Positions 32,987 to 40,809 of a stretch of DNA of 64,000 nt are shown piece by piece. The notes below the pieces were generated by a model that was not told the DNA's origin, ran no database searches, and was given only the letters and a program-made list of their open reading frames with translations. The stretch is from JAQBZY01 sp038117205 (GTDB lineage: Bacteria; Pseudomonadota; Alphaproteobacteria; Rhodospirillales; Casp-alpha2). The stretch covers positions 1-64,000 of the forward strand of contig JAYOFL010000009.1 of assembly GCA_038117205.1 (NCBI GenBank), given 5' to 3'. Each line of letters opens with the position of its first letter. Position 1 is the stretch's first letter. A program made the translations under genes and the position numbers.

Positions 32987-34171
32987 ATGACCGACGGTTT
33001 GAAACCGCGCCAGACGGCGTCATTGACGCCGATCGGCGTTCCCGCCGCCAGGGCGCCCCTGACGGTGCTGTCGGTCGAGCGCGCTCTTTCGGAGTTGCGC
33101 GGCAACCGGCCGGTCGTCGTCCGGGGCGGCGGCGGCCATGCCGTGCTGGCCCTCGCCGCCGAGGCACTCGCCCGGGAAAGCCTGGAAACCCTGACGCGCA
33201 CCGCCGGCGGACCGCCGATGCTGGCGATCACCGCCCGGCGCGCCGCCGTGCTCGGCCTCGCCGAGACCGCCGGCCGGATCGCGGTCGTTTCCGGCATCGA
33301 CGCCTTCAGCGCCGACGAGATCGCCGCCTTGGCCGATCCGCTGGTGGCGACGGCGCTGAGCCCGGAACGGCGCGCCCAGCTCGAGGTCACGGTGCGCGAC
33401 CAGCCCGGCCACGACTGCGCGTCGGCCGCCGTGGCGCTGGTCAAGCTGGCCCGGCTGTTGCCGTCGGCCGTGCTGGCGACCATCGTCGCCGCCGAGACCG
33501 AGGACATCTACGCCTGGGCCAACCGGCACGACTATCTCGGCGTCGACACCGGCGACGTATTCCAGTTCGAGCGCGCCGCGCTCCGCAACCTGCGCCAGGT
33601 CGCCGCCGCCCGCGTGCCGTTGGACGGCGCGCCGGAGACCCGCATCGTCGCCTTCCGGCCGGACGACGGCGGCCGCGAACACCTGGCCATCGTCGTCGGC
33701 ACGCCCGACCCGGCACAGCCGGTGCTGGTGCGCGTGCATTCGGAATGCTTCACCGGCGATCTGGTCGGCAGTCTCAGGTGCGACTGCCGCGACCAGTTGC
33801 AGGGCGGTCTCGCCGAGATCAAGGCGGCGGGGGCGGGCGTGCTGATCTATCTGGCGCAGGAGGGCCGCGGCATCGGCCTCGTCAACAAGCTGCGCGCCTA
33901 CGAATTGCAGGATTCCGGCTTCGACACCCTGGACGCCAACGAGCAGCTGGGCTTCGACGCCGACGAGCGGGTCTACATCCCGGCCGTCCGGATGCTCCGA
34001 ATGCTCGGCTTCCAGAAGGTGCGGCTGATGACCAACAACCCGGACAAGGTGGACGCCCTGTCCAGGCTCGGCATCGAGGTGGCGGAGCGCGTGACGCATG
34101 CCTTCCCGTCCAACCAACACAACGAATTCTATCTCAAGACCAAGGCGGCGCGGAGCGGGCACCAGTACTGA
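32987..34171 (+). CDS. ribA: GTP cyclohydrolase II (RibA) with N-terminal extension
   Basis: RibA opens GTP to start riboflavin synthesis. The C-terminal half (about residues 195-390) is a complete GTP cyclohydrolase II. The zinc cysteines are in HSECFTGDLVGSLRCDCRDQ, the catalytic region is LAQEGRGIGLVNKLRAYELQ, and MTNNPDKVDAL and SNQHNEFYLKTKA close the domain. The first 190 residues form an extra domain (VLSVERALSELRGNRPVVVR to VAAETEDIYAWANRHDY). This looks like the degenerate DHBP-synthase-like extension common in alphaproteobacterial RibA proteins, without clear RibB catalytic residues. The enzyme is 394 residues against about 200 for E. coli RibA. No other rib gene is near. Confidence 0.93.
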   Translation: MTDGLKPRQTASLTPIGVPAARAPLTVLSVERALSELRGNRPVVVRGGGGHAVLALAAEALARESLETLTRTAGGPPMLAITARRAAVLGLAETAGRIAVVSGIDAFSADEIAALADPLVATALSPERRAQLEVTVRDQPGHDCASAAVALVKLARLLPSAVLATIVAAETEDIYAWANRHDYLGVDTGDVFQFERAALRNLRQVAAARVPLDGAPETRIVAFRPDDGGREHLAIVVGTPDPAQPVLVRVHSECFTGDLVGSLRCDCRDQLQGGLAEIKAAGAGVLIYLAQEGRGIGLVNKLRAYELQDSGFDTLDANEQLGFDADERVYIPAVRMLRMLGFQKVRLMTNNPDKVDALSRLGIEVAERVTHAFPSNQHNEFYLKTKAARSGHQY

Positions 34172-34197
34172 TCGGCCCTGTCTTTCGCGGCCTAGAC

Positions 34198-34218
34198 CTG
34201 CCGGGATTGACCCGGCAG
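34198..34218. other. Perfect inverted repeat downstream of ribA
   Basis: CTGCCGGG (34198-34205) and CCCGGCAG (34211-34218) form an 8-bp perfect dyad with a 5-nt spacer, 27 bp after the ribA stop and 69 bp upstream of the sigma-54 promoter at 34287. There is no T tract. It could be a ribA terminator or an activator site for the downstream promoter. Confidence 0.45.
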
Positions 34219-34286
34219 AATCTGCCATTGCCGGCGGCGCGGCCCGGCACATATTTCTAACATATTGAAAATAAACGATTTATAAG

Positions 34287-34302
34287 TGGCACGGTGATTG
34301 CT
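34287..34302 (+). promoter_or_regulatory. Consensus sigma-54 promoter for the unknown gene at 34336
   Basis: TGGCACGGTGATTGCT matches the sigma-54 consensus TGGCACG-N4-TTGC(A/T) at every defined base. The -24 GG is at 34288-34289 and the -12 GC at 34300-34301, 10 bp apart. Transcription would begin near 34313, 23 bp before the ATG at 34336 and upstream of a GGGAAGGGA ribosome-binding site. An IHF-like AATAAACGATTTA (34270-34282; one mismatch to WATCAANNNNTTR) lies in the AT-rich stretch just upstream. Confidence 0.75.
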
Positions 34303-34335
34303 GATTGCTTTCCGGGAGATTGGGAAGGGACGGGC

Positions 34336-35040
34336 ATGAACATCAACCAGGCATCCGCCGAGACGTGGCCGAGCGCCGCCTGGCCGAACCGGATCGGCGG
34401 CGGCGAGGAACTGGCGTTTACGCCGCCCGAACCGTCGGCGGGCCCTGACGCCGGGATCGAGACTTCGTTCTTCGGCGCCGACGGCTTCACCTTCGCCGAT
34501 CTGATCGACGTCATTAATCCACTGCAGCATCTGCCGCTGGCGGGATCACTCTATCGCGGCATGTCCGGCGACGAGATCGCGGCCGGCCCGCGCGTGCTCG
34601 GCGCGACGCTGTTCTTCGGCCCGATCGGGCTGGCCAGCTCGCTCGTCAACCTGGTCGTGGAGGACGCCACCGGCAAGGATATCGGCGATCACATCGTCGC
34701 CTTCTTCGGTGAATCGAGCACGGAACATTCGCCACCGACGGAGCTCGCCCTCGCGGGCGCCGACGCGGCGCGCTTCGAAACCGCCGCCGGCACCGTCACC
34801 ACGCCGGAGGATCCCGTCAGCGCCTGGGCACGCGGCGAGGCCGCCTGGGCCGCCGGACGGACCCAGCCGAAGCCGATTGCGGAGAACGGCACCCGCCGCG
34901 ATCCGATGCCGGATGCCTCGGCGCAACTTTCCGACGCCGGCGACTGGATGCCGGCGCTGCTCGCCGACGCGGGCGGACGCATCAATCCGAACGACGCCGT
35001 CGCCGCCTATCGCCGCGCCGGCACCGTGATCTCAGGTTAG
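34336..35040 (+). CDS. Protein of unknown function, sigma-54-driven
   Basis: A 234-residue protein that I do not recognise as a characterised family. The N-terminal 50 residues are polar and Pro/Gly-rich. The middle (about 52-118) is the conserved-looking core: FTFADLIDVINPLQHLPLAG, then YRGMSGDEIAAGPRVLGATL, a glycine-rich hydrophobic stretch FFGPIGLASSLVNLVV, and EDATGKDIGDHIVAFF. The tail (about 120-234) is Ala/Pro/Asp-rich and probably disordered, ending in RINPNDAVAAYRRAGTVISG. The hydrophobic stretch could be one membrane segment or an amphipathic packing element. There is no signal peptide. The start at 34336 follows GGGAAGGGA; an earlier ATG at 34294 lies inside the sigma-54 promoter and is rejected. 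The promoter suggests nitrogen-, motility- or stress-linked expression. Confidence 0.75.
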   Translation: MNINQASAETWPSAAWPNRIGGGEELAFTPPEPSAGPDAGIETSFFGADGFTFADLIDVINPLQHLPLAGSLYRGMSGDEIAAGPRVLGATLFFGPIGLASSLVNLVVEDATGKDIGDHIVAFFGESSTEHSPPTELALAGADAARFETAAGTVTTPEDPVSAWARGEAAWAAGRTQPKPIAENGTRRDPMPDASAQLSDAGDWMPALLADAGGRINPNDAVAAYRRAGTVISG

Positions 35041-35126
35041 GTTTTCCCTCATGCTCTACTGGCTCGGCTGGTTGCTGGGCCGCGCGGTTCCTGGACAGAG
35101 CCGCCCGGCCATGATGCAGTCCCGCA

Positions 35127-35627
35127 ATGGATATCGACGTATTTCCCGACGGCAGCTTGGTGTTCGCTGGACGGACGTTCAGTTGCGCCCTCGGTAAGGG
35201 CGGCGTCTCGGCCGAAAAGCGCGAAGGCGACGGCGCGACGCCGGTCGGCCGTTTCGCGCTGCGCCGGCTGCATTACCGCGCCGACCGCAATCCCGCGCCG
35301 TCGACCGGCCTGCCGGCCCGGCCGATCCGGCCCGACGACGGCTGGTGCGACGACCCGGAAAGGCCCGAGTACAACCGCCCCGTCACGCTGCCGTTCGCCG
35401 GCGGCCACGAACGGATGTGGCGGGACGACGGGCTGTACGACTTGGTGGTCGAGATCGGCCACAACGACGACCCGCCGGTGCCGGGGCTCGGCAGCGCCGT
35501 CTTCATTCACGTGGCCAAGCCGGTATATCTGCCGACGGAGGGCTGCGTCGCCCTGGCGAAAGAGGATCTCTTGGCGTTGCTGGCCGAGTGGACGACAACG
35601 ACAGAGCTGGTCGTACACGGACGTTGA
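35127..35627 (+). CDS. L,D-transpeptidase (YkuD)-like protein without signal peptide
   Basis: The 166-residue protein carries a YkuD-type catalytic motif: H128 in AVFIHVAKPVYLP and nucleophile C140 in TEGCVALAKEDLL. Upstream landmarks are KREGDGATPVGRFALRR and DDGWCDDPERPEYNRPV. L,D-transpeptidases normally cross-link peptidoglycan or attach lipoproteins in the periplasm. This small alphaproteobacterial type has no signal peptide, and an in-frame stop at 35112-35114 shows no upstream extension is missing. Its location is therefore uncertain: cytoplasmic action or non-classical export. It is 86 bp downstream of the unknown gene and ends 10 bp from the convergent YggS gene. Confidence 0.8.
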   Translation: MDIDVFPDGSLVFAGRTFSCALGKGGVSAEKREGDGATPVGRFALRRLHYRADRNPAPSTGLPARPIRPDDGWCDDPERPEYNRPVTLPFAGGHERMWRDDGLYDLVVEIGHNDDPPVPGLGSAVFIHVAKPVYLPTEGCVALAKEDLLALLAEWTTTTELVVHGR

Positions 35628-35637
35628 GTGAACGGAC

Positions 35638-36312
35638 CTAGTGACGCTCGCCGAAGATGGCCGTGCCGACCCGCACGTGCGTCGCACCGAGGCGGATGGC
35701 GGTCTGGTAATCGCCGCTCATGCCCATGCTGAGACCCTTGAGACCGTTGCGCTCCGCCATTTTCGCCAGCAGGGCGAAGTGCAGGGCGGGTTCATCGTCG
35801 ACGGGCGGAATGCACATGAGGCCGCGCACGTCGAGGGCGAGGTCGTCGCGGCAGGATTTGACGAAGGCGTCGACGTCGGCGGGCAGCACGCCGGCCTTCT
35901 GCGGTTCCTCACCGGTATTGACCTGAAGAAAGCAGCCGAGGCGCTTGCCGGTGCGGTCGAATTCCCGGGCTAGCGCCTGGGCGATCTTCGGCCGGTCGAC
36001 GGACTCGATGACGTCGAAGACGGCGACGGCGTCATTGACCTTGTTGGATTGCAGGGGGCCGACCAGATGCAGCGTGAGATCGGGAATACCGGCGCGGAGC
36101 GCCGGCCATTTTCCCTCCGCCTCCTGCACCCGGTTCTCGCCGAAGACGCGATGCCCGGCGGCGATGACGGGTTGGATGCGGTCCGGCCCATGCACCTTGG
36201 AAATGGCGACGAGCTGGACTTCCGCCGGGTCGCGGCCGGCGGCGGCCGCGGCCTGGGCGATTTCCGCCAGGACGGCCTTCAGATTGCTTGCGGGATCGAC
36301 GGTATCGGTCAT
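35638..36312 (-). CDS. YggS/PLPBP-family pyridoxal phosphate homeostasis protein
   Basis: The 224-residue protein is an alanine-racemase-fold PLP-binding protein. The PLP lysine is K39 in VAISKVHGPDRI. Further landmarks are FGENRVQEAEGKW, HLVGPLQSNKVNDAV, VNTGEEPQKAGV, RGLMCIPP and LSMGMSGDYQTAIRLGATHVRVGTAIFG. YggS/PLPBP has no enzyme activity; it keeps free PLP and amino-acid pools balanced. The start at 36312 (MTDTVDPASN) was chosen; the frame continues to 36726 over the ThiE-like gene but is shadow there. The start is separated from the divergent ThiE-like start by only 9 bp. Confidence 0.95.
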   Translation of the reverse strand: MTDTVDPASNLKAVLAEIAQAAAAAGRDPAEVQLVAISKVHGPDRIQPVIAAGHRVFGENRVQEAEGKWPALRAGIPDLTLHLVGPLQSNKVNDAVAVFDVIESVDRPKIAQALAREFDRTGKRLGCFLQVNTGEEPQKAGVLPADVDAFVKSCRDDLALDVRGLMCIPPVDDEPALHFALLAKMAERNGLKGLSMGMSGDYQTAIRLGATHVRVGTAIFGERH

Positions 36313-36321
36313 AGTTCGGCG

Positions 36322-37011
36322 ATGTTTTCCGGGTGGCAGGGGACCGTAGCAAACGACCGGCGCAGGCTCAATCGCGGGTTCGCCTGCTTGGATCGCGTCG
36401 GGGGCCGCGCCGAGGACCGCCCCTTGCCGCATATGATCCTGATGACCGACGACCGGCCCGGCGCCGATTGGGTAGGGGCCGTCTGCCGGCTGCCGCCGGG
36501 ATCGGCCGTCATCGTCAGGCATCCGAAACCGGACGGACGGCGCAAGCTCGTCGCCGCGCTCGGCGACGTCGCGAGGCGGCGGCGCGTCCTGCTCCTGTGC
36601 GCCATGGAGCGGCCGATGGACATCGACGGCATCGACGGCGTGCATATTCCGGAGCGCGGGCTGCATCGTTGGCGGCGCGTCGACATCGCCCGCGCCGGGC
36701 ATATGTTCGTCACCGCGTCGGCGCATTCGGCGGCGGCGGTGGGACGGGCCGTCCGATTGGGCGTCGATGCCGTCCTGCTGTCACCCGTGTTCCCGACGCG
36801 GAGCCACCGGGAGGCCCGCGCTCTCGGATTGATGCGGTTCGAGGGGATGGCACGGCGTTCGCCGGCGCCCGTGTTCGCGCTCGGCGGCATCGACACAGCC
36901 AACGTGCGCCGGATCGGCCGCGGCGCCGCCGCCGGTATGGCGGCGATCGGATATTTCCTCGATGCCGGGCGTGCCCGAAAGTCTGGCGGATTCCGGTCGA
37001 TTGGTGTATGA
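36322..37011 (+). CDS. ThiE/TenI-like thiamine phosphate synthase-family protein
   Basis: A 229-residue protein with a TIM-barrel of the ThiE/TenI type: MILMTDDRPGADWVGAV (about 38-54), AVIVRHPKPDGRRKLVAAL, GVHIPERGLHRW, VTASAHSAAAVGRAVRLGVD, AVLLSPVFPTRSHREA, FALGGIDTANVRRI and a C-terminal GYFLD. The SPVFPT phosphate loop and FALGGI strand are the family hallmarks. Several classical ThiE residues for HMP-PP binding are not evident, so it may be a TenI-like relative and not a true synthase. The start at 36322 is the ATG nearest the divergent yggS gene; the next in-frame ATG, at 36433, would lose conserved N-terminal residues. No other thi gene is near. Confidence 0.75.
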   Translation: MFSGWQGTVANDRRRLNRGFACLDRVGGRAEDRPLPHMILMTDDRPGADWVGAVCRLPPGSAVIVRHPKPDGRRKLVAALGDVARRRRVLLLCAMERPMDIDGIDGVHIPERGLHRWRRVDIARAGHMFVTASAHSAAAVGRAVRLGVDAVLLSPVFPTRSHREARALGLMRFEGMARRSPAPVFALGGIDTANVRRIGRGAAAGMAAIGYFLDAGRARKSGGFRSIGV

Positions 37012-37080
37012 ACTGCCGCTTGGCGATCCCTCGTCTGTCGCTATGATGCGGGTGCTGGGCAATTTTCCACGGATGGAACG

Positions 37081-37623
37081 ATGCGACGCAAGAACGGTCA
37101 CGGGTGGAGGATTCTTCGCGGCTTGCCGATGGTTCTGGTAGCGGTCTCGCTGCTGGCCGGGTGTGCCTACGAACCGCAACCGTTTCCGAAGCGCGAAGAC
37201 GATCAGGATACCGACTATTCGAAACGCAAGACCGTCTTCGGCGAAGGCGGCCTCAATTTCTTCGGCGACGACAAAAAAGCCGATACGGGCGGCGCGCTCG
37301 GCGTCAACAGCTTCCTGTGGCGGGCGTCCCTCGACACCATTTCCTTCATGCCGATCAATTCCGCCGACGCATTCGGCGGCGTCATCATCACTGACTGGTA
37401 CAGCCCCGCGGAATCGCCGGGCGAGCGCTTCAAGCTGAATGTCTACATCCTGGGGCGGACGCTTCGCGCCGACGGCGTCAGGGTGTCGGTGTTCCGGCAG
37501 GTCCGGGGCGCGGGCGGTGCCTGGCAGGATTCCAACGTGCCGGACGGCACGGGCGCCAAGATCGAGGATTCCATTCTGACGAAGGCGCGGATCCTCCGTC
37601 ATCAGACCATTACGCAGAAATAA
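37081..37623 (+). CDS. DUF3576 lipoprotein
   Basis: A 180-residue lipoprotein. The signal peptide ends at the lipobox LLAGC28, so the mature protein is lipid-anchored. The body has the DUF3576 landmarks SFLWRASLDTISFMPINSAD and GGVIITDWYSPAESPGERFK, followed by VYILGRTLRADGVRVSVFRQ. This domain is found almost only in Alphaproteobacteria, usually just upstream of leuS as here, and next to lptE/LPS export genes. Its function is unknown; outer-membrane assembly is suggested by context. An Asp/Lys-rich segment follows the lipobox. Confidence 0.93.
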   Translation: MRRKNGHGWRILRGLPMVLVAVSLLAGCAYEPQPFPKREDDQDTDYSKRKTVFGEGGLNFFGDDKKADTGGALGVNSFLWRASLDTISFMPINSADAFGGVIITDWYSPAESPGERFKLNVYILGRTLRADGVRVSVFRQVRGAGGAWQDSNVPDGTGAKIEDSILTKARILRHQTITQK

Positions 37624-37715
37624 TCTCTCTCTTAGGCCTGCCCGGTCGCCTCGGACGCTTGCAGCGGATGCGATCGGCGTGGCAAACGGCAGGAACGTGA
37701 CGATGGGACGTGACG

Positions 37716-40277
37716 ATGGCGCGATATAACGTCAAGGAAACCGAGCGAAAGTGGCAGCGGGTCTGGGAAAAGCGCCGTAGCTTCGAGGTCGAAGCCGATC
37801 CGTCCAAGAAGAAATACTACGTGCTGGAGATGTTCCCGTATCCTTCCGGGCGCATCCACATGGGGCACGTGCGCAACTACACGCTCGGCGATCTCGTCGC
37901 CCGGTTCCGCCGCGCGCAGGGCTTCAACGTGCTGCATCCGATGGGCTGGGACGCCTTCGGCCTGCCGGCCGAGAACGCGGCCATCGAGAACAAGGTGCAT
38001 CCCGCCGCGTGGACGCACGAGAACATCGCCACGATGAAGCGGCAACTAAAGTCGATGGGGCTTTCCTACGATTGGCGCCGCGAGGTCGCGACCTGTGATC
38101 CGAGCTATTACCGGCACGAACAGAAGATGTTCCTGGATTTCCTGGAGCACGATCTGGTCTACCGCAAGGAATCCTGGGTCAACTGGGACCCGATCGAGAA
38201 CACGGTCCTCGCCAACGAGCAGGTGATCGACGGCAAGGGTTGGCGGTCCGGCGCGCCGGTCGAGAAACGCAAGCTGGCGCAGTGGTTCTTGAAGATCACC
38301 GCCTTCGCCGACGAATTGCTGTCGGCGCTGGCGAGCCTGGACCGCTGGCCGGACCGCGTGCGGCTGATGCAGGAGAACTGGATCGGCCGGTCTGAGGGTG
38401 CGCACCTGCGGTTCGCCATCGACGGCCGCGACGATCCGCTGGAAATCTACACGACCCGGCCGGACACCATCTTCGGCGCGTCGTTCATGGCGATATCCGC
38501 CAACCATCCGCTGGCCGCCGAGTTGGCGGCCGGCAATCCGAGGCTGGCCGAGTTCATCGCCACCTGCAACCGCATGGGTACCAGCGAGGCGGCGATCGAG
38601 ACGGCCGAAAAGCTCGGTTTCGACACGGGCCTCAAGTGCCGTCATCCGATCCTGGCCGACGTCCGCCTGCCGGTCTACGTCGCCAATTTCGTCCTGATGG
38701 AATACGGCACCGGCGCCATCTTCGGCTGTCCCGGTCACGATCAACGCGACCTCGACTTCGCGCACAAGTACGGTTTGCCGGTGACGCCGGTGGTTTGCCC
38801 CGAAGACACGGACCCGGGTTCCTTCGAGATCGGCGACGTCGCCTACACCGGCGACGGCCGCATTATCAATTCGGATTTCTTGAACGGACTCGGAATCGAA
38901 GAGGCCAAGTCGGCGATCATCGCCCATTTCGAGAAGGCGGGCGTCGGTTCGCGGCAAGTGAATTTCCGGCTACGCGATTGGGGTGTGTCGCGGCAGCGCT
39001 ATTGGGGCTGTCCGATCCCCGTCATTCATTGCGATGTCTGCGGCGTCGTGCCGGTCCCGGCCGAGCAGTTGCCGGTGTTGCTTCCGGAGGATGTCGATCT
39101 GTCGGGTGCCGGCAATCCGCTCGATCGTCATCCGACCTGGAAACACGTCGATTGCCCGACGTGCGGTAAGGCGGCGCGGCGCGAGACGGACACCTTCGAT
39201 ACCTTTTTCGAGTCGTCTTGGTATTTCGCCAGGTTCTGTTCGCCGGACGCCGACATCGCTTTTGAACGCGCCGCTGCCGATTACTGGCTGCCGGTCGATC
39301 AATACATCGGCGGTATCGAGCATGCCGTGCTGCATCTTCTCTATTCGCGGTTCTTTACCCGGGCGCTGAAGCAATGCGGTTATCTCGGCATGGATGAGCC
39401 GTTCGCCGGATTGCAGACGCAGGGCATGATTTGTCACGAGACCTACAAGAGCGCCGCCGGCAAGTGGCTGACGCCGACCGATGTCCGGCCCACCGACGGC
39501 GGCGGTTTCGTCGACGCCAACGGTGGCGCGGTCTCGGTCGGTCGCTCCGAGAAGATGAGCAAGTCGAAAAAGAATGTCGTCGACCCGGAGGGGATCATCT
39601 CCACCTACGGCGCCGATACGGCGCGGCTGTTCATGCTGTCGGACAGTCCGCCGGAACGCGATCTCGATTGGACGGACGCCGGTGTCGAGGGTGCCTGGCG
39701 GTACGTGAACCGGTTATGGCGTCTGGTCGATGAACCGGCATTTGCGTTGGCCGGCGTCGGCGCGACCCGTCCGACGGCCGTCGAGGGGTCCGCCGCCGAT
39801 CTTGAACGCCGGACGCACCGCACGGTCGCCGCCGTCACCGAAGATCTGGAGCGTTTCCATTTCAACAAGGCCGTGGCCCGCATACGGGAACTCAGTAACG
39901 CCGTCGAGGGCTTGAAGGCGTCCGACGCCGGGGCGGATTGGGTGCTCCGCAATTGCCTCGAGACGATCTCGGTCCTCGTCGGGCCGATGATGCCGCATCT
40001 GGCGGAAGAGATTTGGTCCGCCCTTGGCCATGAGTCGCTGCTGGTCGATCAGCCGTGGCCCGATGCCGACGCCGCGTTGATTGTCGACGAGAACGTCACG
40101 GTTGCTGTACAAGTGAACGGCAAGCTCAGGGGTACAATCGAGCTCGCCAAAGACGCGCCGGAGGATGTCGCCCGCGAAAGCGCCCTCGCCAACGAGAACG
40201 TCCGCGCCTTTATTGCCGACAAAGCCGTCCGCAAGGTGATTGTTGTGCCGAACAGGATCGTGAACATCGTTGTCTAG
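37716..40277 (+). CDS. leuS: Leucyl-tRNA synthetase
   Basis: LeuRS charges tRNA-Leu. The 853-residue protein has the class I HIGH motif as HMGH (48-51) in FPYPSGRIHMGHVRNY and the KMSKS motif in SEKMSKSKKNVVDPEG (about 612-627). The CP1 editing domain (about 220-415) contains EIYTTRPDTIFGASFM, and zinc-type cysteines lie in HCDVCGVVP and CPTCGKAARRETDTFD. Tandem possible starts occur (GTG 37710, ATG 37716); ATG 37716 gives the canonical N-terminus MARYNVKETERKWQ. Its stop overlaps the TTG start of lptE. Order DUF3576-leuS-lptE-holA is conserved in Alphaproteobacteria. Confidence 0.98.
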   Translation: MARYNVKETERKWQRVWEKRRSFEVEADPSKKKYYVLEMFPYPSGRIHMGHVRNYTLGDLVARFRRAQGFNVLHPMGWDAFGLPAENAAIENKVHPAAWTHENIATMKRQLKSMGLSYDWRREVATCDPSYYRHEQKMFLDFLEHDLVYRKESWVNWDPIENTVLANEQVIDGKGWRSGAPVEKRKLAQWFLKITAFADELLSALASLDRWPDRVRLMQENWIGRSEGAHLRFAIDGRDDPLEIYTTRPDTIFGASFMAISANHPLAAELAAGNPRLAEFIATCNRMGTSEAAIETAEKLGFDTGLKCRHPILADVRLPVYVANFVLMEYGTGAIFGCPGHDQRDLDFAHKYGLPVTPVVCPEDTDPGSFEIGDVAYTGDGRIINSDFLNGLGIEEAKSAIIAHFEKAGVGSRQVNFRLRDWGVSRQRYWGCPIPVIHCDVCGVVPVPAEQLPVLLPEDVDLSGAGNPLDRHPTWKHVDCPTCGKAARRETDTFDTFFESSWYFARFCSPDADIAFERAAADYWLPVDQYIGGIEHAVLHLLYSRFFTRALKQCGYLGMDEPFAGLQTQGMICHETYKSAAGKWLTPTDVRPTDGGGFVDANGGAVSVGRSEKMSKSKKNVVDPEGIISTYGADTARLFMLSDSPPERDLDWTDAGVEGAWRYVNRLWRLVDEPAFALAGVGATRPTAVEGSAADLERRTHRTVAAVTEDLERFHFNKAVARIRELSNAVEGLKASDAGADWVLRNCLETISVLVGPMMPHLAEEIWSALGHESLLVDQPWPDADAALIVDENVTVAVQVNGKLRGTIELAKDAPEDVARESALANENVRAFIADKAVRKVIVVPNRIVNIVV

Positions 40278-40809
40278 AATACTTGCCGCCCTCGCAGTGT
40301 TGATTCTGGCCGGCTGCGGTTTCCAGCCCGTCTATGCGCCTGCGGGTTCGGGGGGCGCGGGAGATGGTTTCGTGCCGGCGGCGCTGCGGCAAATGTCCGT
40401 CGAACATATCCGTGACCGGGAGGGGCAGATCCTACGGGGCCATCTGTTGCGGTTATTGCACCCCGCGGGTGCCGCCCCGAACATCCGTTATGTCTTGCTG
40501 ATCACGCTGTCGGAATCCAAGTCCAATCTCGCGGTCAAGAAGAGTGCATTTTCGACACGCGCCAATCTCACGATGTCCGCCGGTTGCACGGTGAAGGATC
40601 GGGAAACGGGCGAGGCTCTGTTTTCGACGAACGTTCAGGTGACGAGCGGTTATAATATCTTTCAGTCCGAGTATCAGACGCTTGCCGCCGAACGTGGCAC
40701 GCGGGAGCGTGCACTCGAGGAATTGGCCTATGAGATTCGCAGCCGGCTCGGCGCCTCCATGGCACTGGTCGAGAAGGAACGGCGGGAGAAGGCGGTCCCG
40801 AAGCCGTGA
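40270..40809 (+). CDS. lptE: LPS-assembly lipoprotein LptE
   Basis: LptE plugs the LptD barrel and helps place lipopolysaccharide in the outer leaflet. The 179-residue precursor has a signal peptide with lipobox LILAGC16 followed by GFQPVYAP, the typical N-terminus of LptE. The body (RYVLLITLSESKSNLAVKKS and LTMSAGCTVKDRETGEALFS) matches the family. The start codon is TTG at 40270, which lies inside the leuS reading frame 8 bp before its stop. No better ATG or GTG is in frame, so translation is likely coupled to leuS. The stop overlaps the GTG start of holA by 4 bp. Confidence 0.88.
   Translation: MSRILAALAVLILAGCGFQPVYAPAGSGGAGDGFVPAALRQMSVEHIRDREGQILRGHLLRLLHPAGAAPNIRYVLLITLSESKSNLAVKKSAFSTRANLTMSAGCTVKDRETGEALFSTNVQVTSGYNIFQSEYQTLAAERGTRERALEELAYEIRSRLGASMALVEKERREKAVPKP

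Noticed and set aside
32896..33507. N-terminal extension of the OmpR-type regulator to 33507
   Set aside because: The extra 204 codons overlap ribA and encode Ser/Ala/Arg-rich text; the receiver domain begins right after the ATG at 32895.
35051..35126. A short hydrophobic ORF (MLYWLGWLLGRAVPG) just upstream of the YkuD gene that resembles a signal peptide
   Set aside because: It is out of frame with the YkuD gene, has no clear ribosome-binding site, and known members of this family lack a signal peptide, so a frameshifted leader is unlikely.
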